A stretch of 64,000 nt of DNA, from positions 186,001 through 250,000 of the forward strand of contig WIXG01000060.1 in assembly GCA_009869945.1 (NCBI GenBank), given 5' to 3'. The notes under the pieces were generated by a model. That model was not told where the DNA came from. It saw only the letters and a list, made by a program, of their open reading frames with translations, and ran no database searches. Position 1 is the first letter of the stretch. Every line of letters begins with the position of its first letter. Shown piece after piece: positions 40,801 to 53,847 of the stretch. The DNA is from Mesaphorura yosii (lineage: Eukaryota > Arthropoda > Collembola > Poduromorpha > Tullbergiidae). The translations under genes were made by a program, and so were the position numbers.

Positions 40801-43800
40801 TACCAGATCGCGCTTTGGACTGCTTGACTCGCCACGAAACTCGAAACCTCATCCGGAACTTTCTACTGTCTTCTTTCGGTTTTCACTGTAGGCCTCTATG
40901 TTTGCTTGGAACTCATAAGGCACGCGGTGAATGCCAAAAGAGAGATTAGTAGTTCGTCGTGAGAGGAACTGAAGACATCATAGAAGCATCAGCAGCAGTG
41001 GTTTGGTTTGGCAGTAGACGACGGAGAACCCTGAATCTTTCTACAGCCTCATTAAATATGTAAAACGTATTTGTACAATTAATTGCACCACGGCACATAC
41101 CGACTTTAAAATCTGTGCTCGGAGACCGAACATAAAAGCACTTAACAACGAGCAACCAAGCCGTAGTCGCGGTGTACCACGACAGTCGCGTCACATGTCG
41201 CAGCGCAGCGTTTCGCTGAAGCAAGTTTGTCACGGTTAGTTTTGTCAGTGAAAGCTGCTTCTCTTCTCATTAAAATTCCATTATTAAAAATAAAATACAT
41301 CATTATTTGAGAGCTTAGCGAGTGAAAGCACCACAGCCCGAAGAGGACTGGGAATCAACTCCAAATGGCGACAGCCGCAAGAGCAAAAGAACGTTATGTG
41401 TTGGTCTCATCATCCTCGTCGCCGTCCTCACACAGACGCGACGCATAAAAGAAGGCTGCTGGTAAATCCCCGGAGAAAGGAAACTAATAAATGGATACAA
41501 AGACATCAATGCATGCGAGGACAAGGAGGATGGCGATGGCGGCACTGCACTGCAGACAAGGCACTGGGTAAAATGATGATGAGAGATGATGAAAATTGAA
41601 TAAACGTTCTACTCAATCAAATTGAATCTCAAGTTTTTAAGTTTTATTCTTTGAACTCACCTTTCGTCTTCTCGTGCGCTGCACATTCGACTTTCACCAT
41701 GTCTTCAGTCTTCTTGTCTGCTGTTAATATTACTTTTCCAATGCTATTAGCATCAATGGCGATGTACTCGACTCCGTCGTCATTGTAGTCATCAACGCTG
41801 AAGCCTGCCTGCTGCTGGATTTGGTCGTGTTCGTCACATCTTCATACGCCCTCATGTATACAAAGGCACGAGCGAGAACGAGCGTGGAGATAAAATGAAA
41901 TTAGTACGTTCAAGTATTTACTCTCGCCTTTAACAATTTTTCAAAAGCGATGCGCTGCGTCGTCAAAAATGCTTCACGCTCTGCTCCGCTCGCGCTCGTA
42001 ATTTTTTAAGAATCTTAAAATTATTAATTTGAAGCTGACAAAAGTAAAAGGCAACGAGGGCTTTTGAAGACAAAGGCGATGGCAATGGAAGAAGAGAAGT
42101 CTGCTGCTGCTGCTTCTACGCATCTATGCTTCTGCTCTGCATCTCTGGACACATCGACACTTATCCTTCTTCTGTTCTGCTTCTGTCTCACTGGCAATAA
42201 ATTCTAAATATTCTGGCTCTGACTTGCTATTTACAAGTCTGAAACTACAAAAGTCAAATAAGTTCCACTTGAATGGTTGGTTACATTTAATATAAAATTC
42301 TTTGATGCCTGAACCTGAACTTTTCCCCTGTGTTCTCTGCGAACAGCCAACAACGATACAGCGTACAACCAGCTTTTGTACTTTCTGACTTCTGAGTTTT
42401 GACGATGATAATATATTTCATAAGAACAAGAGGAGTTTTACTGGAAAGAATGCTGTAATATATCGCAGTGAATGACACATTATTCATAAAACACAAAGCT
42501 CTTGCTCGTGCGAGTATGCGTGTGGTACAAAAGTACATGTACCCAAGTCCAAGTTAATATTATTCTGGAATTCTTTTATTATGGCCACTTGCAGACATGA
42601 ATTTTAATGCGACGTTCGTACCAAATGCCAAATGCCAAATCACAGCGCAATTTTAATGCGCTCAGTTATTTAAAATCTCCAGCAGTAGCGCGCAGCCGGG
42701 GTTTTATGTCCGAAACCCGACGTGCATGCAAACTTTCTCCAGCAGCCCAAAAGCCGTCACGAAGCTATGCTTATGCTGCTCTGCCATCTGTGCAGCCGTC
42801 CCTCGATCACAGGCAGGAATTCAATGAAGCCAGCAAAAATGGCTCGTATCGTACGCGACGCAACACGACGAAACGACAATTGTAACGCAGCGCAGTAAGA
42901 CGTTGTTGCGTAAGGCGCTTGTGTATTATTAATGAAGAACCATTACTCATAAGACGAGAAAGTCAAATGCACGAATGTGAAATGCAAGAAATCTGTCGTC
43001 GTGATTCGGCAATATTTTAACTCGCATCACGTCATAGTACATGCACTTGGAACCTACACGAATCCCGAAAGTAAATGCAAAATGATAGTGCTAATAATAA
43101 TAATGCTCGCAGTAATATTCACTCTCGACTGCCATATTTCCCGTGTCATCTCTACCGTGTGCGACTCGCAGAGTGCAGGCGGAAGTGGGATCCTTACCGT
43201 GCTCGTTTGGTGCTTCTACTGCACATGCACACTAATAAATTATACAAACACATATTACAATCTGATGTTATTATTCACATTGTTCAACCAGACATGACTT
43301 ATGAGGATGACAATGCATTCTGATCTCGGAGCACTCGAACTCGTACACAAGCCATGGCTGGGCGAAGAAATATATCGTTGCGCATTAGACATAATAAAGT
43401 GTTATCTCTTCGGGCAAGCCGGAGACATTTTTTAACTTTAAATGGAAGATAATAAAATATCACTGCAGAACAGAACGCGCGCGCACTGGCAAAGCAAGCA
43501 AGCACTGAAGAATTATGGTGATGACGACGCGACTGCGACGTCAGGCAAATCGAGAACAGAGGAAAAGCATCACCATCACGCATCAGCACAAAATAATATT
43601 ACGGTGGCAGACATGTTACATGCACGTGAGCCATGAATCCTTTATGATGACTATTCATAAAGTAGTCGTGTCTTGTCGTGTCAAGTCAAGCAGTCAAACC
43701 CAATCCGTAAGCTCATTTTAGAATGCCAACGCAAAGACGAATCAAGAATAGCCGTCCTGCAAATAACTGAAGTCGCTGCGAGCAGGGTTTTCCAACAAAT

Positions 43801-46800
43801 GCATGCGTGTAAACTTTCGACGAGATTCAAATCAGGAAGCAATATAAAAATGAATTAGCAATAACTTTGCATCATTGCATTTGGTCCAGCCACGTCAATT
43901 TGGCTCCTGTTCAGGTTTGTTCGAATCTGAGTCCGGGCGGCCGGCCAGGTCGGACGCAGCTCGACTCAGCCGAAGCGGCTTCGTGGTCCAGGCTGGGCCA
44001 TTAGAGAATTTATGATTATTATTGTAAAGTGAACTGGTGCATGGAGAACAGGAACGAGAAGTTTCCAAATTATATTACTTGGAATATTCTACGTGCACTC
44101 CGAACGCTGTTCGCAGTACGCAGGTTTTGTACATGAAATATGTGTTTGTGAAAGTATTTTCAAGTTTTTGGTGATGCTGCTGCGGGAAAATGTAAAAAGT
44201 GTTTTGAAACAATTCATCATTTACGACGCGGCGCAGTGATGAAGTTGATATGCTTCTCTTTCCTGGAACAGTGCGCCGTTGTTGGGTGGTTGTCTGGATG
44301 AAATTCTAATACCCACGTACTTACTTTGTGTATGATTAATGACTATATTTGAGTGCGTACAGGCTAATATTGGACATCATATGTGGAGTTGTTTCTTTTC
44401 TTCATTTTCTATTGGTCCATACTTTTAGCGTAATTGGGTACGGCAGCGCAACAACAAAACACTCTGGCACGGCAAATGAAAACTTGCTAATTCAAGGACC
44501 ACACTTGCAGCAGCGGTTTCCATCAATATTACAAAGTTCGGTTCAAAGGCTTCTATTTTTAAAGTATGTGCGTGCTTTCACATGAAAATCGAGCTCAAGT
44601 ATTACTTTCTCCAAACTCGAGTCTCGAGTCATGTACGAATGTCGTTCCGTCTTCCAGTTCCGTGACCCTTCGATTCTTGATTCATTTCCTCTTTACTTCA
44701 CGGTTCATGATGTTCTCATGCCACCGAAGAGCTGAGCGATCGTGAAGTTTTTGATTTTTGATACGAGCGAGCGAGAGAAACAACAGGGCAAAACTTTTCA
44801 GAAAGTTTGTTGTTCCTGTTTAGTTTAATACGATCCACGAACAACATCTTCAATCAAAAAATTAATCCCTTATTCCCTCTGCTGCTCTCGGGACTTCGCT
44901 AGTTGGATAACTTTCTCATTTCGTAGAATTGCCGGGCAACGACTTGCTTGCGCAACGCGGCGGCGATGCAGTGCAGATGCGGGATTCCGCAACCGTTGCG
45001 CAATTGCAACGAACGAGGCCTGACTGTGTACTTTTAATCCAGCAACGAACGGTGGCGGAAGGCGAAAGTGCAAGAGTTGCTACGCATTTTGGACTGCATT
45101 GTAATAAATTGGCTTGACATTGCCTGCAATGTACTTCAGATAATCTGTTCTGATTACAGATTCGGACAACTTCCACTGGTAAATGCAGTCTTTATTATAT
45201 TTCCATTATGGCAAGAGAAAATACTGGCTTGGGCTCGGCTTGGCTTGCGTCTGTGAGGAGATTTTCGGGACTGTGCTTGTATAGCATACATTTGTAGTTT
45301 ATACCCATTTTAGTTAAAACAAATGGCTGCTCAAGAAACATAGTCGTAAATCTCAATTGTACACTCCTCATTCTGCAGCCAGAAGCCTCGTGAAATCAGT
45401 CCAAGGTACTTTTTGTGTATAAAGTGACCATACGTGCTGTACCGTCATTAGACAAGTCAATTTGCGTTTTTGGAACTTTGGTCCACAGTTCTCATGTAAA
45501 TTCTAATTTCAAGCATTTTCATTCTGCATTGCCTGCCAATTACTTGAGTAGTTCTAATTAGTCATCCGGGTCGTTGCATGCATGATGCTCCATCCTAAAG
45601 CATCGTTAAGTCATTCCAAACCAAGTGCCAAGTATCGAATGTGTTGATGAGCTCATCATGAAGAATCATCATCGTATCGCATCAAGACACAAAGTATACA
45701 ATAAAGACATTAGGCATTGCGCGTTTGCACAACAGTCATCGACATCAGCTTCAGTGCAGCAGTACTTTCTCACCCCAAGTGGGAACGACACCCTGGTGCA
45801 TCATTTTCTTCGAGATTAAAACCACAGCTCAATAAAGACTGATTACCCGTGCAGCTGTACAGCGGCAGCAACAGCATCCAAGTGCATGCGATAACGATAG
45901 CAGTCACGTAGACCAGTTAAACTAGACGAGCAAGCTAACGAATAGTTCAACTTTCGCATTTCGCCCAAAGACAAACAAGCCATTAGCATCTTCTGACAAA
46001 TTATTTTCCAAGCATGCAAACCGCAGCGCAGTTAAAGCCAAAACCGAAAGCAATTTGGAGTTTATTAATTTTACAGAGTTCTGAGTTTCTGCGATTTATT
46101 TGCTTGTTTACTGTGTCCACAGGCAAGAATTCAGATTTCCTTTTGACATGTGCAGCGCAGCGGTTAGGTCCTACTTGCCAGTTCGTTTGCTCTGCCATGC
46201 AGATCGAGATCGTCTTCTTCCATTTGCCTTTGATTCGGCAATTCAGGCAAATTCTAGACTTCTCTCGATTTGTTTACCGAAAATAGTTCAGATGAATATG
46301 GAATTTTTCGATGACGAGCGATGTGTAATCAGATTATTGCTCAAATCAGAGATGTGCCTTCAATCTCTGACCACCGAAGCCGAGTACTGAAGCATTCGCT
46401 GCTGTGGTATTTTAATTTCAAAATGAACCGTAGCATTTGCGTTCTTGGAATAATATCCTATTTCATCGCGACACAAGAGAGAAGATGATATTAGATCCGC
46501 GCTGAGTGCTGCCGGCGAATTTCTGGTCCTGGTTCTGTTCTTGCTGTTGCTGGTGCTCGGAATCTAACGAAAAACAAGGAAAAAGTAATTTAAATATTTG
46601 AAAAGTTTGAAGCACAAAAATTGCAAAACTGATATTCATATTCGTGCTCAGTTCATTTTGATAATAATAATTTTATTTATGTGCTAATACTACACAAGTT
46701 GGCCAAGGGCGATTGGCGAGAATCCTCCGCCAACGCTCGGCATTTATGTAGAATTATGTGCTTGCGCTATGCTTCTGCTTCGCTACCGTGAAAGGGAAAT

Positions 46801-48569
46801 TTTGAAAGCCTGAGGACTTAATAACATCGGAACATCCGGATCCAAGTTAAGCAAAACTAAGGGTTCTTTGGAAAATTTTGAGAATAAATAGCAACCCAAT
46901 TTGGCTGCCTGCATTGTGTTTCATTGGAAAATCAACATATTCATGCATGCACGGGCTCCGGATCGACCATGTTAAAGCTGTAACGAACACCGATCTTCAC
47001 GTGTCGCTAGGTCACGGGTTGGCAAAGGCGTGTCGTATTTCAATGGAAACGTTGCTAATTGCTACTGAAGCAAATACGATGAAGGAATTCCAGGAAAACG
47101 CAGAGTGTAGATTCCAAGTACCTAGTAAAATTCCAGGTAGAATTCTTATGAAACGCTGTCGAGACGGTGGAGAATGCAAGGATGATGCAACATGCGAGGT
47201 TGCGCACAAAAGTGGCCAAATTCTCGAGCCTTCCTATCTTTCCCGTAGAACCAAGCACCAAATTACGCATAAAATGCTTTACGACGGCATAAACCGAATT
47301 AACTGTTTAATAGTCTTACTTTCTATCAACATAGGAGGCACGGTACAAGGGTAATAGCAATAGTGAACGACACAGATGCGAAAATTAATGAAGGCACTGC
47401 AGCTTCAATTCCTTTTAACAGCGGGTACGTGGGTAGGTGCAGAGCAGAGTGCAGGAATGCTCTTAACGCCCTCACTCACGTAGATATGCAAATCAATTAG
47501 TGCTAGTTCAAAACACGTAATGGAATTAGGAGCTAGTTGACAAATTTTATTACAGAGATTCTTTTCTTGGAAATACCATTTAGTGCGTTTCGCATTTAAA
47601 GGAACAAGCACAAGCACATCGCAGAATTCCCTCGAACTTCTCTGAAGTAACTCAGACTCACGACTACGATCTATGAACTCGTCAATCGTCGATCACGTGA
47701 TGGTAACACGCAGGATCGGTTATCTTCAAAGAAAACCATCTTCGACCGTTTCACTTGCTTGCCGTGCGCTTCTCCGTCATCTCCGTCACCATTCCTCTCA
47801 CTTTGATCTACAAAACTCAAGAACCAATTAAGATGAAGAAGCAAGTAAACATTCGTACGTGACGAGTGACACTATTTTCACAATTCGCAACTTACGCGAA
47901 TCTTCGGAGCGAATCTTTTAAATGGTCCTAGTACGTTTTATGAGATGATAGAAGAAACTGTAGAAAAAAGTGGTTATGCTCGTATTCGCACTTTATCAGA
48001 CCTCATTAAGTGCTCGTTTAAGTGCTAACAGTGAAGGGCCACGGCCACATCTTAGCATCTCTTTAGAAGCAAGCAGAGGCCAGTGTCATGGGGCACAAGT
48101 AACCAGGATCCCGATCACCTAAATGGTTGGTTCCAAAGTTCTTCAGACAACTGGAGAACAAGAAGCGTCACTCCGAAATCCTTTTTGCGCTGTCCGAAGT
48201 TGTCCACTGCTGTTCTCTTCTCTTCTCTTTGAAGGATTAGATTATTCTCTGCACTGCAAAACACGGTAAGGCGAGTAGACGTAATCAAATCTCAAAGGCG
48301 GATTAGAATTACTTCTGATTCACAACGTGCAAGGTTCAGTGTGTAATGTGATGTGAATGTGTTCCTGTTCCTGCATTAATAGGCTGTTTGTACTTGCAGA
48401 GAATCCAACCGTCCAGCTCCAGCACACCAGCATTTTGCTACACAGCGCAGCACAGCAGCAGTCATCACAGACACCAGACCGAAGCCCCGATCCGCATCCG
48501 CTGGAGGAAAACATCAATGATCAACATCAACAGCAACATCAAAATGAAAACAAGTCCTTCACAAACTAA
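28811..48569 (+). CDS. Candidate 3' part of a gene with large introns (three exons)
   Basis: Three segments join in phase. 28811-28911 (contains RCGEKITELSSITAYMHQHL) ends at G|GTAGGT. 33034-33102 (PSVESPATPEVQVECLAGEE) has acceptor CATTGTTTCAG and donor GATAA|GTAAGT. 48400-48569 (NPTVQLQHTSILLHSAAQQQ, then a Gln/His/Asn-rich end and TAA) has acceptor TTTGTACTTGCAG. The introns would be about 4.1 and 15.3 kb, much longer than those of the two secure genes. The first segment could form a short amphipathic helix and the end is low-complexity. I recognise no domain. The exon at 21047-21190 would fit upstream by phase. The case rests on splice signals, phase and composition only, and no poly(A) hexamer follows closely. 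Confidence 0.22.
29651..29676. repeat. 26-bp perfect purine-pyrimidine alternation
   Basis: TACGTACGTACGTGTACGCG followed by TACGTA alternates without a break. Such tracts can adopt Z-DNA, and the run is also largely self-complementary. Confidence 0.8.
33103..41483. other. Gene-poor stretch, nothing secure
   Basis: Long open frames occur by chance here, the largest at 38027-38557 on the minus strand (176 codons), without domain, splice or family support. The DNA is rich in short echoing words such as TCTAG/TCGAG repeats near 33915. Confidence 0.5.
41484..41839 (-). CDS. Candidate last two exons of a membrane-anchored protein, weakly cadherin-like
   Basis: On the minus strand, 41839-41661 is open and reads like protein: GFSVDDYNDDGVEYIAIDAN, then SIGKVILTADKK, then VKVECAAHEKTK, ending at AAAG|GTGAGT. 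A 97-bp intron ends in an excellent acceptor (ATCATCATTTTACCCAG). The next exon (41563-41484) joins in phase 1 and reads PCLQCSAAIAILLVLACIDV to a stop. The spacing IDxxSxGxVxxTA...VxxxAxE recalls the second half of a cadherin repeat. The short hydrophobic C-terminus after small residues (CSAA) would suit a GPI signal or a terminal membrane helix. The 5' border of the first exon is uncertain; 41839 is the outer limit set by an in-frame stop. Without the splice the frame stops within the intron at an overlapping AATAAA. No upstream exons were found. Confidence 0.3.
41840..48399. other. Gene-poor stretch, nothing secure
   Basis: The longest open frame (46878-47354, + strand, 158 codons) starts at TTG, lacks splice and domain support, and is not called. 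No RNA gene or repeat family is visible. Confidence 0.5.
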
Positions 48570-49364
48570 TTTCAGAGTAATTTAATCTTCTGCTTGCTCC
48601 TATTTCTCTCTAGAATGCAGCAATTTCTGTTTTTGAGCCCTATTGATACTAGAGCGCGTTAACTCTGGCTCAGGCAAGCAGTACTCGACGTACAACGTAT
48701 AACACAGGACAAGAGGCAGAGCACAGTAAACCATCTCCGTCACTCTAATGTGTTGCTGGAGAGCATTTAGTATTTAGTTTCTACTTTCAACGAAACAGAG
48801 ACCGTGCAGTGTTGTGCAGTGCTTCTCCTACACTGCGACGGCTGCTGTGATGTTCTGCTAAACAAAGTAATGACCCAGCATGCTTGCATGTAATATTTAA
48901 TTGTATGTGGCTATTAAGCTATTACAAGGACTCGTTTCCTATACTTAAGCTCTTCCTGAGATAAACTAAATCTTCTAAATGGATTCTGTTGCTCGCAGCA
49001 TTCAGAATCCGCCTGCCTCGCCTCCGCTGAGCTTGACTCGGCTTTTGCTTTTGCTTTGACTAGGAGTCAATTTATTTTTAATCAAAACTCAGACTGTGGA
49101 CCCAAAACTTTAAATTGAATTTACAATCGTCGAGTTTGGCTAGAAAATATCATGCAGCACAAGCTGCAAGAATCTGCAGATCCAACTCCTATACTTGGTT
49201 TGCTTGACGGAAGTTGATTTGGCATGGAATTGTCTCAAGATGATGTACGATGATTTACTGCTGCATAAAAGAGTGGAATATGTCACAATTAGGGCCAGAC
49301 GAATCGTTCAAGATTCCCATAAAGCACAATAACACAACCATACACTGATGATCTTTACATTGTT

Positions 49365-49660
49365 ATGAGATATTCTGCCAGTATTATTATTATCACGAGC
49401 CTGGCAAGACATGCCAATGGAACATTGGAACAGTCGTCGTCTGACGAGGCAAAGGCAGTGGTAAGAAAACTTTTCAGATAAACTTTGGCTCATTCTGGTT
49501 CCATTCTCATTCATTTCAGTCGCATATTTTGGAGAATGTCCAAGAAGAGGGGAAAACTCCGCTACACGCTGCTGCTGCTCTTGTCTTCTGGTGCTTTCTC
49601 CGTGCCGAGCCTCGCCATGGTCCTGTCTGTGCCTGGCGTGCTTGTATGCTTGTGCTTTGA
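49365..49660 (+). CDS. Candidate two-exon small protein with signal-like start
   Basis: ATG at 49365 opens MRYSASIIIITSLARHANGT and continues to EAKAV at 49460, followed by donor GTG|GTAAGA. A 59-bp intron ends with a strong acceptor (CTCATTCATTTCAG at 49519). Exon 2 (49520-49660) continues in phase 0 as SHILENVQEEGKTPLHAAAA and stops at TGA, giving 78 residues. The start could be a short signal peptide (IIII core). A TATA-like CATAAAAG at about 49263 lies upstream. A competing reading joins exon 2 in another frame to give a longer hydrophobic protein, and both frames are open. No AATAAA lies close downstream and no family is recognised. Confidence 0.22.
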
Positions 49661-52600
49661 ACTTTACATTACATTTCGGATTGTACGAGTCTGCCGAAAG
49701 TTGAATGAGTTTTTATATCCCCTTTTTACTCGACTTGCTTTTTATTACCATCTATTACATTATACAGCGCCAGACTCAAACTCAGAATCAGTCAGCCGGC
49801 CGGAGGAGATTCGGTTTCGAGTTTTTTGTGGAAACTTAAAATTGTTTTTGAAAGTTCTGCCTTTGCTTTTACTTTGCGTTCGTGCGTCCATCGCCATCGT
49901 TCATTGAATAGATGCTGATGCTGATGATGGTCATAATGCGTTACGATTCGATCCGACGCTTAGTTACTGTAGTGATCAGTCCATTCCTTCGTCGGTGCAT
50001 CTGCGTATGAGTGCATTACAATGCCAAAAAAGCGAAGTTCTGTCAATACGAAATTCACATTCATTTTATAGAATAGGAAAACTTTGTTTCCAGTAGGACA
50101 ATGAAGTGGACGTCGGTCGTGGACCAATGAGTATAAGTTTTCGAGATTCGCGAACTCGCCTCGCCTGTCCGTTGTTCTGTGCTTGTGCTCCTCGTCTAAC
50201 TTTCCGTAGGCACATCGCTTCCAGCATTAAATTTACAATAGAAGCACTATTTCACAATGCTTCTGGACCATGCGAGCTAGTTAAGTAGGTTTTAGCAATC
50301 TTTTCCGATTCTTGTCCAACTCTGTTCAATAGTATGTTTTGATTCTGCGAGCGACTGTGAGTCCGCAGTCCGGGCGTGAGTGTGAGCATTTTCTGATTTC
50401 TTGGAACTGAACAACTGAACAAGAGTGTGAGCACGACGAGCGCAAGCAGAGAAACAGCAGAAACGACCACTCCTCTCTTTGCTTTTCGTTTTCAGAGGTT
50501 TGTATTTGCAGACTAAAGCAAGTGGAATCCAAGACGAGGGGGTGTAGTCCCAGTCCGGATCGGTCGACTCGTTTCTTCCCCGTAAAATTTATGGTTGTGC
50601 GTGCAATTTTAGTTTCTAAAGACCCATTCAAACTGTAAAGTAGTCGACGAGTCGAGATTTTTGTGCATGGATTGTATTGCATTGTATTTTACTTTACTGC
50701 TTTCACATAACGTAATATTGTGAGAAGACAATATAGATTTTAGTGAAACTGTTTCAGACATCAGGCAGGCGTTTCTCTTCCAACTCCACTCCAGTCCGAG
50801 TACGAAGACGAGTGCCGAAGAGAATACCATCATCGTACATTGCTCTCGTACTATCAGTCTACTGCACTCATGTAAATATTTTCCTAATACGGTACCAGCA
50901 CCAGAGCGGCAGCGGTGGCCGAGCCACAGAGTGAATTAATAGTGACAATCAAAACCACTTTTCAATTTCTATTGCGTCGTAGTTTAATGCCCTGTTTTGG
51001 GTTTCTTTGATGTCCTCTGTGTGTGTGCGGAGCTCGCCTGGTCTGTCTGGTCTCTGTGAATTAAAACCTGGTACAAGTAAAAAGCAATGCGAGCTTTGTT
51101 CGTATTATTTTACAATCTCCCCATACGCATTTCGCCCAAATGAATGCAAATACACGGCCCAGTCACGGGCACAGAAAATTTAAAACCTTTGAGACGAGTA
51201 TTCTCAAAGTCTCCAAATGAGTAAATAAACCCTTTTTCGTGTTTTGTCCTTCGAACGAAGCACGGAGCATCTGAGCACAATCATTCGTTCTATTATCACA
51301 GTGTTCGCTCGACCCGTACACAGCCTTGTATGTACAGAAAGGAGAGCCATAAATTCTCAATTTCATGTTGGATCTTTAAAGTTAATTTGCAATGCAAAAA
51401 ATGCATGGAAAGAAATCCCAACAACCGACCGAAAAGCTTGCTATCATTACTTGCAGTACTCTGCTGTTTCAAGGTACCCAGATGAGAGACGTATTACTTT
51501 AATAAGTACTTGTCTCTGTGGGCTCCGCCAGCTCTGCACGGTGCACACAAGTCAAAAGATAATTTTCTCTCGAGTCGTTCACAGTGCACCGTTCTTACAA
51601 GAGCAAGCGAGTAAGAACGAAAACGCCGTGCTGTAGCCGTAAGTCAAGTCAAGCGAAAGTTGGTCGGTCTGGTCCTGGTCTGGTTTGGTTTTAGTTTTGG
51701 CTTTTCGTCTCTTCTCCATGCGAGCAGCAGCAGCGGCAGCGCAACAGTCATACCGTGTCGGTTCAACTCAGCTCCACGCTTCCACTGCTTGTTGCTCGCT
51801 CTCGTCTTCATGATTTTTTAACACTCATTGGATGAAAAAAGGTAGAAAAGGTGGGAGGCGGAGGTAAAGAGTTGGAAGTTGAGTGGGCGTAGCATTTATG
51901 TGCATGTCGTAATAATAAGTAATATTTAGTGCCGGCTGGGTAATAATACTAATAAGCATATCAACGCTTTGCCGTGCCAGTACAGCAGTGTGGTACGGTG
52001 AAACCCATGGCGTGACATGGCATGGCTGGCCGGCACTAGCACTTCATTCTCCAGCCTTTGTTTTACATTTTACTGACTAAGTTTACATGGTTAATAAATG
52101 CGGTGCTCTTCGTTCTTCGTGCTAGTCTACAACAATGACAACTCCATGCCCATGTCACTGTCAACGTGTCAGCTCTCGACTCGACTCAGCTCATTATGAT
52201 CCATATTTCCAAAATTCAAGCATTGGCTTTGGCGCCTGGCACTCTGCTCGGAGATTTATTTCAACACACGCCATGCCAGCTTGAAGCTTGGCTTGTTATC
52301 TTTCTCAGGAATAAAATACAGCTTAACAAGCAATGGCAGCGGCAGTGGCGGTACCAAAAGCAAAAGCAAAGTGCAACGCACTGACAATTTATGAACGCCT
52401 TTTCTGAATACTTATTTCAAAATATTAAACATAACATTGCACGCCTTCGTTCAGGCCTGGCATGACTTGTGCCTTGATCCGAGTGATGTTGATGTTTGTG
52501 AGTCGGGAATTGTGAATCCACGTCTGCCTCTGCTCTACTGTGCCTGTCTCTTGGTTGCTTTAACGCTGAAATATCATGAGAATTGACATGTTCGCCTTAA

Positions 52601-53739
52601 GTATACACACGACGGTATTTACGTATCATATTTCATCATACTTCAGCCGACAGCAGGCAAGGCAAGGCAAGGGTTTACTTCCTTGTCAGCACAACATTGC
52701 GTGGTGCCTGCTGCCACGCTGGCGCTTGGCGGGAGTTTCTGGTCGCGTTTGATAACAGCTCCAGACTGTTCTGCTGGGGCTGGGAATGATGAAGCCTTAT
52801 AAAAATGACGTTTGAAAAATTAGTTGCACAACTTTGGCCTAGCGTTCATCTGGTCTGGTTAAGCCTGGCCTGGTCTCTCAATATCCGAGCGTCAGCGCTC
52901 AAGCTGCTAAATAATAGTGCGTGGGCTGCGTGCTAGCAAAGATACGTCGGTGGAAGGCGAGAGCAAGACAAAGATTAGATGATTATCGCCGTCATCATTT
53001 TTCTGTGGAGAATTCTATTTAATTTCCACTTCTCGGGAATTGATTCGTGACAATTTACTTTGTTTCGCGCAGCGCAGAGCGTCAACACTTAATCAAAATT
53101 AGTTCTCAAAACAAAAACCTACGCCTTCGTTCTTAGACTGAGAAATTCTAATTTGACAAAGTTCTTTCGTACGCGTATAGAAACGGACATGAGAACAATA
53201 AAAATCTGGAATTGCATGAGCGAAAGCGAAAAAACTCATTAAAAGAATTTCAGGAGAAAGGATTACGCTTAGTTTCGTGAAACTTGTTTGTCTTCTTCGT
53301 ACGAGTGCGAGTAGTTTAGTTTTGTGATTCCTTTATGATTGTTTTAGTTGGTTCATTATTGCCACTGCCTCTGCTGCCAGGAAAAGGAATTAAAAACTTA
53401 GTCTGCACACGAGGCTGGGTTCAGGTTGCCTCGCCCGCTTCCGTCCTTCTGTTACATGCATTGAGAATATTACAATGTACCAACCTAAAACCTAAATTGG
53501 GGTTACGCTGCGTTTTTCACGTCACAGGCGGAAAATGAGCCTGTCAGTCTGGACTGAAGCTAATTGCCTTCGCAAGATGCCATTTGCCAGGACCAAGACG
53601 CATGTTTGATATTCCATCTCTGAAAAGATAATGGAAATACCATAAAATGTAATCACGTGAAAGTATCCAGTGCTGTATCGACCTGGGCACGAGAGGAAAT
53701 GGAGAAAGTGGTACGACAGAATGATTTCTCTCTTCCCAG

Positions 53740-53847
53740 TGCACGGCAGGCAGGCAGGCCCGGCAGCACAGGAGCCATATGGCAAGATGCGACGAGACTA
53801 ATACTACTGGCAGCATCAGCGTCAGGATCGACGGTGAAGCGGGGTAA
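53740..53847 (+). CDS. Candidate terminal exon with poly(A) signal, unknown
   Basis: The strong acceptor TTTCTCTCTTCCCAG at 53739 is followed by 35 codons in phase 0 ending CDETNTTGSISVRIDGEAG and TAA. AATAAA stands at 53883-53888, 36 bp after the stop. A GTAAAA at 53844 could instead act as a donor. The composition is protein-like but no domain is recognisable, and no upstream partner exon was established. Another frame is open across the same stretch. Confidence 0.15.
   Translation, partial: CTAGRQARQHRSHMARCDETNTTGSISVRIDGEAG

Noticed and set aside
46878..47354. 158-codon + strand frame with several cysteines
   Set aside because: It starts at TTG. It has no signal peptide at the first ATG, no convincing acceptor or donor and no family match.
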